A DNA stretch of 9,708 nucleotides, from NCBI GenBank assembly GCA_905215675.1, contig CAJMRA010000064.1, forward strand, positions 1-9,708. Direction: 5' to 3'. This DNA comes from an uncultured bacterium. Its GTDB lineage: Bacteria > Desulfobacterota > Desulfovibrionia > Desulfovibrionales > Desulfovibrionaceae. Made by a program: the position numbers and the translations under genes. The notes under the pieces were generated by a model. That model worked only from the letters and a program-made list of their open reading frames with translations. It was not told the DNA's origin and made no database searches. Positions 6,507 through 9,708 of this stretch are shown here, piece after piece. Positions within the stretch are counted from its first letter, which is position 1. Every line of letters begins with the position of its first letter.

Positions 6507-7444
6507 CAGAAGGACGTCCCTCCCCGCAGCATGGCGCGCAGGACGTCTTCCCGCAGCAGGGCCGCCACGGGGCCGGGCCTGCCGTCGCCCACGGGCGCGC
6601 CGTCGAAGGAGGTCAGGGAAAGGCACAGGCTGGCGCTGGTGAAAAGCAGCATTTCACGGGCGCGCGCAATGTCGTCGCGCGTAATGTCGCGCCGCATGGT
6701 GGTCATGCCGCGCTCCCGGGCCGCCGCAAGGGCCGCCCGCATGGACGTACCCGCAAGAATGCGCTCCGGCGGCGGGCAGACAAGGGCCCCGGATTCATCC
6801 ACGATGCCCACGCTGGCGATGGCCGCCTCGCACATGCGCCCCTGCTCGTCGAACGCCACGGCCACATCCCGGCCGCATTCCGCCGCTTCCTGCGCCATGA
6901 GCACGTTCGGCAGATAGTTGTTGCTCTTGATGCGCGCCAGATAGGGCTGTTTGGGCGGGATGGCGCTGGCAAAGGCGGAAAGCCCCCGTTCAAGGACCTC
7001 CGGCCGCGTCGGCGCGCTTTTCAGCGCGACGATATAAAGACTGGACACGGGACATTCGGACGGCGCAATGCCGAAACCGCCGGGGCCGCGTCCCAGCAGG
7101 ACCCGCAGGCCGCAGTCGTCCCGACGGGCGGCGCGGGCCACGTCCACGATGCGCGCCCGCACGTCCTCCCAGGGGCAGGGCGGTTCCAGCCGCAGGGCCG
7201 CCGCGCCGTCGCGCAGACGCGCCAGATGATCGTCCAGGGCAAAAACGACGCGCTCCCGGCAGGCCAGACTTTCAAACAGCCCGTCGCCGCGCAGACAGAG
7301 ATGATCATCCAGCGGAAGCAGAAGCAGGCGCTGATCCGCGCAGATTTTGCCCACACGATGATCATAGAAGGCAAGAGCGCCCGTACGGGGACGGGGCGCA
7401 TGCAGCAACGCCGCCAGATATTCGTCGAAACCCACGGCTTCCAT
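6506..7444 (-). CDS. Class IV PLP aminotransferase (PabC/IlvE/D-amino acid aminotransferase family)
   Basis: This is a 312-residue fold-type IV PLP enzyme. RGDGLFESL (52-60) is the family's N-terminal block. K173, in ARIKSNNYLPN, is the lysine that forms the Schiff base. E206, in CEAAIASVGIV, fits the residue that contacts the pyridine nitrogen. AGTSMRAAL (231-239) and LFTSASLCLSL (267-277) bind the cofactor phosphate, and DGAPVGDGRPGPV (281-293) is the usual tail motif. The region that reads TGTAAEVTP in branched-chain aminotransferases reads FTSASLCLS here, without the glutamate, so aminodeoxychorismate lyase or another member is as likely as IlvE. The start ATG has AGGAGGAG 6 bases upstream. 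It is the first gene of a pair with the glycosyltransferase. A strong terminator ends only 24 bases before its start codon, which suggests readthrough from asd or an attenuated leader. Confidence 0.85.
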   Translation of the reverse strand: MEAVGFDEYLAALLHAPRPRTGALAFYDHRVGKICADQRLLLLPLDDHLCLRGDGLFESLACRERVVFALDDHLARLRDGAAALRLEPPCPWEDVRARIVDVARAARRDDCGLRVLLGRGPGGFGIAPSECPVSSLYIVALKSAPTRPEVLERGLSAFASAIPPKQPYLARIKSNNYLPNVLMAQEAAECGRDVAVAFDEQGRMCEAAIASVGIVDESGALVCPPPERILAGTSMRAALAAARERGMTTMRRDITRDDIARAREMLLFTSASLCLSLTSFDGAPVGDGRPGPVAALLREDVLRAMLRGGTSF

Positions 7445-7468
7445 GAACGGCTCCTCCTGCCGGAAAGG

Positions 7469-7489
7469 AAAAAACCGGGCAAGGCCCGG
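7469..7489 (-). terminator. Rho-independent terminator between asd and the aminotransferase gene
   Basis: On the minus strand CCGGGC, loop CTT, GCCCGG is followed by six T. It is a textbook terminator, about 130 bases after the asd stop. It ends 24 bases before the aminotransferase ATG and 10 before that gene's ribosome binding site. It may separate the two transcripts or serve as an attenuator. Confidence 0.75.
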
Positions 7490-7578
7490 CGGAAACGCCG
7501 CCCCGCAACGAGGAGCGACCGGGCCCCGTCCGCGCCCGGCGGCGCAGGACGTGTCCCGACGGGGAGACGGCGCGACGC

Positions 7579-7604
7579 GGGGCGTCTCCGTACGGAAACG
7601 CCCC
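7579..7604 (-). other. Long hairpin just after the asd stop
   Basis: On the minus strand GGGGCGT and ACGCCCC enclose TTCC, GTAC, GGAG, giving an 11-bp stem closed by a 4-base loop. One pair is a G-U wobble in minus-strand RNA but a C/A mismatch on the plus strand, so the structure fits minus-strand transcription better. It begins 14 bases after the asd stop and lacks a T-run. On the plus strand, CCCCGCGCGGGG followed by ATTTTATT (7601-7620) could terminate antisense transcripts. The remainder of 7490-7618 is G-C rich, with no promoter-like sequence. Confidence 0.4.
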
Positions 7605-7618
7605 GCGCGGGGATTTTA

Positions 7619-8662
7619 TTACATGAAGACGTTGCGGTCCTTCACGCCCAGCAAATCGCGCCGCACCAGCTCTTCCGCAATCTGAACGGCGTTGAGCGCC
7701 GCGCCCTTGCGGATATTGTCGGCCACGATCCAGAGATTCAGACCGTTCTCGATGCTTTCATCCTCGCGGATGCGGCCCACGAAGGCCTCGTCCGTCCCGG
7801 CCGCGTACAGGGGCATGGGATAGAGCTTTTCGCGGGGATTGTCGAAGACCTTCACGCCCGGCGCCTGCGACAGCAGCACGCGGCATTCCTTGGCGGTCAT
7901 CTTCTTGCCGGTTTCCACGTTCACCGACTCGGCGTGTCCGTAGAACACGGGCACGCGGGCGCAGGTGGCCGTGACGCGCACGCTGTCGTCGCCGAGTATC
8001 TTTTTGGTTTCATTGACCATCTTCATTTCTTCCTTGGTATAGTCGTTATCAAGGAAGACGTCGATATGCGGCAGGATGTTGAAGGCGATCTGATAGGGAT
8101 AGGTCTTGCATTCGGGATCGCGCAGGTTGAAGACGTCGCGGGTCTGGCGTTCCAGCTCCTCGATCCCCTTCTGCCCGGTGCCGGAGACGGCCTGATAGGT
8201 GGAGACCACGATGCGCTTGATGCCCACGGCGTCATAAATGGGCTTGAGCGCCACAATCATCTGGATGGTGGAACAGTTGGGATTGGCGATAATGCCGTTG
8301 TGATCCGCCAGAGCCTGCGGATTGACTTCGGGCACGACCAGCGGACAGCGTTCGTCCATGCGCCAGGCCGCGGAATTGTCCACCACCACGCACCCGGCAT
8401 GGGCCGCATGGGGGGCGAAGCGCTGCGAGGTGCTGCCGCCGGCGGAAAAAATGGCAATATCGATGCCGTCAAAAACATCTTCCTTCAATTCCTGCACCAC
8501 AAGCTCGCCGCTGCCGTAGGGCACCTTGCTGCCGGCGGAACGGGCGGACGCGAACGCCCGCACTTCCGCGGCCGGGAAATTGCGTTCATGCAGGGTTTTC
8601 AACATTTCGCGGCCCACAGCTCCGGTAGCGCCCACGACGGCGACGGTCAACGATTTGCTCAT
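7619..8662 (-). CDS. asd: Aspartate-semialdehyde dehydrogenase
   Basis: This enzyme makes L-aspartate 4-semialdehyde from aspartyl phosphate with NADPH, the branch point to lysine/diaminopimelate, methionine and threonine. It has 347 residues, normal for the family. VGATGAVG (10-17) is the NADP-binding loop. C130 in NPNCST is the catalytic cysteine. Q157 in STYQAVSG, R236 in CARVPVF and H243 in YGHAE are the expected substrate and acid-base residues. The sequence resembles the type common in Gram-positives and many other bacteria, shorter than the E. coli form. The start is the ATG at 8662, because AGGAGA lies 7 bases upstream; a longer frame from 8770 would start in the intergenic gap. The stop is TAA. 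It is transcribed divergently from the PyrK-like gene, across a 185-bp gap. No lysine riboswitch fits in the short leader. Confidence 0.96.
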   Translation of the reverse strand: MSKSLTVAVVGATGAVGREMLKTLHERNFPAAEVRAFASARSAGSKVPYGSGELVVQELKEDVFDGIDIAIFSAGGSTSQRFAPHAAHAGCVVVDNSAAWRMDERCPLVVPEVNPQALADHNGIIANPNCSTIQMIVALKPIYDAVGIKRIVVSTYQAVSGTGQKGIEELERQTRDVFNLRDPECKTYPYQIAFNILPHIDVFLDNDYTKEEMKMVNETKKILGDDSVRVTATCARVPVFYGHAESVNVETGKKMTAKECRVLLSQAPGVKVFDNPREKLYPMPLYAAGTDEAFVGRIREDESIENGLNLWIVADNIRKGAALNAVQIAEELVRRDLLGVKDRNVFM

Positions 8663-8847
8663 GATAATTTCTCCTGATCTTTGCGGCCCGGCTGTGCCGA
8701 CGGAAACGCCGCCCCCTTGTGCAACGTGCCGGCCTAGCGCGGCAAGCAAGTATATCCGTGCTTTTTCCAAAAGGGAAGGCGCAAAAATGGGGGACGCCGG
8801 GCATATTCTGTTGACCCACGGGGAAAGTGCCTTTATACCTCTGTATT
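8663..8847. promoter_or_regulatory. Divergent intergenic region between asd and the PyrK-like gene
   Basis: The gap holds the asd ribosome binding site (8670-8675) and a candidate asd -10 box, TATACT on the minus strand (8749-8754), with no good -35 box at the usual distance. The pyrK promoter lies at its right end. A 15-bp sequence, CGGAAACGCCGCCCC (8701-8715), recurs exactly at 7490-7504 upstream of the aminotransferase gene. The asd promoter call is weak. Confidence 0.35.
8811..8839 (+). promoter_or_regulatory. Sigma-70-type promoter of the PyrK-like gene
   Basis: TTGACC (8811-8816) matches the -35 consensus at five of six positions. A 17-bp spacer leads to TATACC (8834-8839), four of six for the -10 box. 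Transcription should start near 8845-8848, which is at or within a few bases of the ATG at 8848. Confidence 0.55.
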
Positions 8848-9660
8848 ATGTCTACGCCTCCCACTTCTTCGCTGTTGACGGTTCTGGATCTTGTACCGTT
8901 CGGTCAAACCGGCGGCGAATCCCGCTATTTTGCCCTGCGCATTTCCAGACCCGACTGGGAAAACTGGCGTCCCGGCCAGTTCGTCATGCTGCGTCCCCTT
9001 TCCTTCGGGCTCGAAATGCCCTGGGCGCGGCCTTTCGGCATCTGCCACATGACGACCCGTCACATGATCTGCTTCTTTCAGGTCGCCGGACGCGGTACCC
9101 GCCGCATGGCCGAACTCAAGGCCGGCGATCAAATCCGCGTCTGGGGGCCGCTGGGCAACGGCTTTGCGGTAGAGCCGGAAACCCCCACGCTCCTGCTGGC
9201 CGGCGGCATGGGCATCGTTCCCTTCGTGGGCTACGTGGCGCGCCACCCCAACCCGTGGAACGTCTCCATGCTCTTCGGCCATCGCGATCCCCTGAGCTGC
9301 TATCCCGTGGACAGCATCAACGAACACGTGACGCTGGACACCCTGCACGAAAGCGTTCCCGGCGATCTGGACAATTTCATCTACACGTTGCAGGAACGCA
9401 TCCGCGAATATGCGGAACAAAAGGGTCTCGTGCTGGCCTGCGGCCCCCTGCCCTTCCTGAAAACCGTGCGTTCGCTGGCGCTGCAATACGGCGCGCGCAC
9501 GCAGCTTTCGCTGGAAAACCGCATGGCCTGCGGCGTGGGCGCCTGCCTCGGCTGCGTCACCCGCACGACAAAGGCGTGGCCCGTGGCCGAAAAACGCGAA
9601 GGACTGGTGCAGGTCTGCAATCACGGCCCCGTTTTCTGGGCCGATCAGATCGAGCTCTAG
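8848..9660 (+). CDS. pyrK: PyrK-like dihydroorotate dehydrogenase electron-transfer subunit
   Basis: This 270-residue FAD/[2Fe-2S] protein of the ferredoxin-reductase superfamily would pass electrons from the PyrD flavin to NAD+ during pyrimidine synthesis. ARPFGICHM (60-68) is the FAD-binding block. AGRGTRRMAELKAGD (80-94) and GPLGNGF (100-106) continue the flavin domain. LLLAGGMGIVPF (116-127) starts the nucleotide-binding domain and ACGP (197-200) closes it. The C-terminal cluster ligands C228, C233, C236 and C257, in MACGVGACLGC and VCNHGPVF, are characteristic of PyrK. I chose the ATG at 8848. A GTG at 8827 is in frame but lies inside the promoter. No ribosome binding site precedes the ATG, so translation may be leaderless. 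PyrK is usually followed by pyrD; the 48 bases after the stop are open in one frame but show no recognisable pyrD start. Another PyrK-like reductase subunit is possible. Confidence 0.8.
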   Translation: MSTPPTSSLLTVLDLVPFGQTGGESRYFALRISRPDWENWRPGQFVMLRPLSFGLEMPWARPFGICHMTTRHMICFFQVAGRGTRRMAELKAGDQIRVWGPLGNGFAVEPETPTLLLAGGMGIVPFVGYVARHPNPWNVSMLFGHRDPLSCYPVDSINEHVTLDTLHESVPGDLDNFIYTLQERIREYAEQKGLVLACGPLPFLKTVRSLALQYGARTQLSLENRMACGVGACLGCVTRTTKAWPVAEKREGLVQVCNHGPVFWADQIEL

Positions 9661-9708
9661 GTGTTGTGTTCCGATAGGTTGTTCACCCTTTTCCCGTTCG
9701 GTAAGTTG
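9661..9708 (+). other. Right flank after the PyrK-like gene
   Basis: A frame opening with GTG directly after the stop remains open to the window edge, but its 16 residues match nothing I recognise and no ribosome binding site is visible. I see no terminator here. Confidence 0.3.

Noticed and set aside
6467..8677. Plus-strand frame of 736 codons opposite the aminotransferase and asd genes
   Set aside because: It spans two well-supported genes, their terminator and gap, shows no domain motif, and its H/G/A/R-rich composition is typical of a shadow frame.
8663..8750. Lysine riboswitch upstream of asd
   Set aside because: The leader is too short and lacks the multi-helix conserved core; only short G-C hairpins are present.
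1..9708. CRISPR array, defence island, prophage or integrated element
   Set aside because: There are no regularly spaced repeats, integrase, transposase, tRNA edge or nuclease cluster. The helicase-exonuclease is better explained by the MrfAB repair family than by a defence system.

Overview
The window is about 9.7 kb of GC-rich chromosomal DNA from a bacterium. The gene types, the base composition and the GC-rich hairpin repeats between genes suggest a delta-proteobacterial sulfate reducer of the Desulfovibrio group. That assignment is an inference from general resemblance; nothing in the sequence proves it. The content is mostly housekeeping genes. I see no transposase, phage gene, CRISPR array, tRNA or rRNA.

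Layout: six genes run on the minus strand and one on the plus strand. Reading the minus strand from right to left: aspartate-semialdehyde dehydrogenase (asd, 8662 to 7619); a strong intrinsic terminator (7489 to 7469); a class IV aminotransferase (7444 to 6506) whose stop codon overlaps the start of a GT-B glycosyltransferase (6506 to 5259); a 287-bp gap with terminator-like hairpins and a repeat; a TtuA/Ncs6-type tRNA thiolase (4971 to 4060) that overlaps by 4 bp an O-acetyltransferase of the hexapeptide-repeat family (4063 to 3377); a 190-bp gap with a second repeat copy; and a large fusion protein (3186 to 127) that joins an MrfA/YprA-like DEAH helicase to an MrfB/YprB-like DEDD exonuclease. 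A third, partial repeat copy lies just after that gene. On the plus strand, diverging from asd, is a PyrK-like FAD/[2Fe-2S] electron-transfer subunit (8848 to 9660).

How the genes work together: asd supplies the lysine, methionine, threonine and diaminopimelate branch. PyrK would pass electrons from dihydroorotate dehydrogenase to NAD. The thiolase modifies tRNA. The helicase-exonuclease fusion is probably a one-polypeptide version of the B. subtilis MrfAB mitomycin-repair pair. The acetyltransferase and glycosyltransferase probably decorate surface or secreted glycans. These genes do not form a single pathway.

The least ordinary features are: (1) the helicase-exonuclease fusion; (2) a dispersed intergenic element of about 115-145 bp with three ordered hairpins and a 21-bp core identical in three copies, two of which supply the TAG stop codon of unrelated genes; (3) 16-bp palindromes resembling parS, two inside the linker of the fusion gene and one in the repeat; and (4) a promoter placed so close to the pyrK start that the mRNA should be leaderless.
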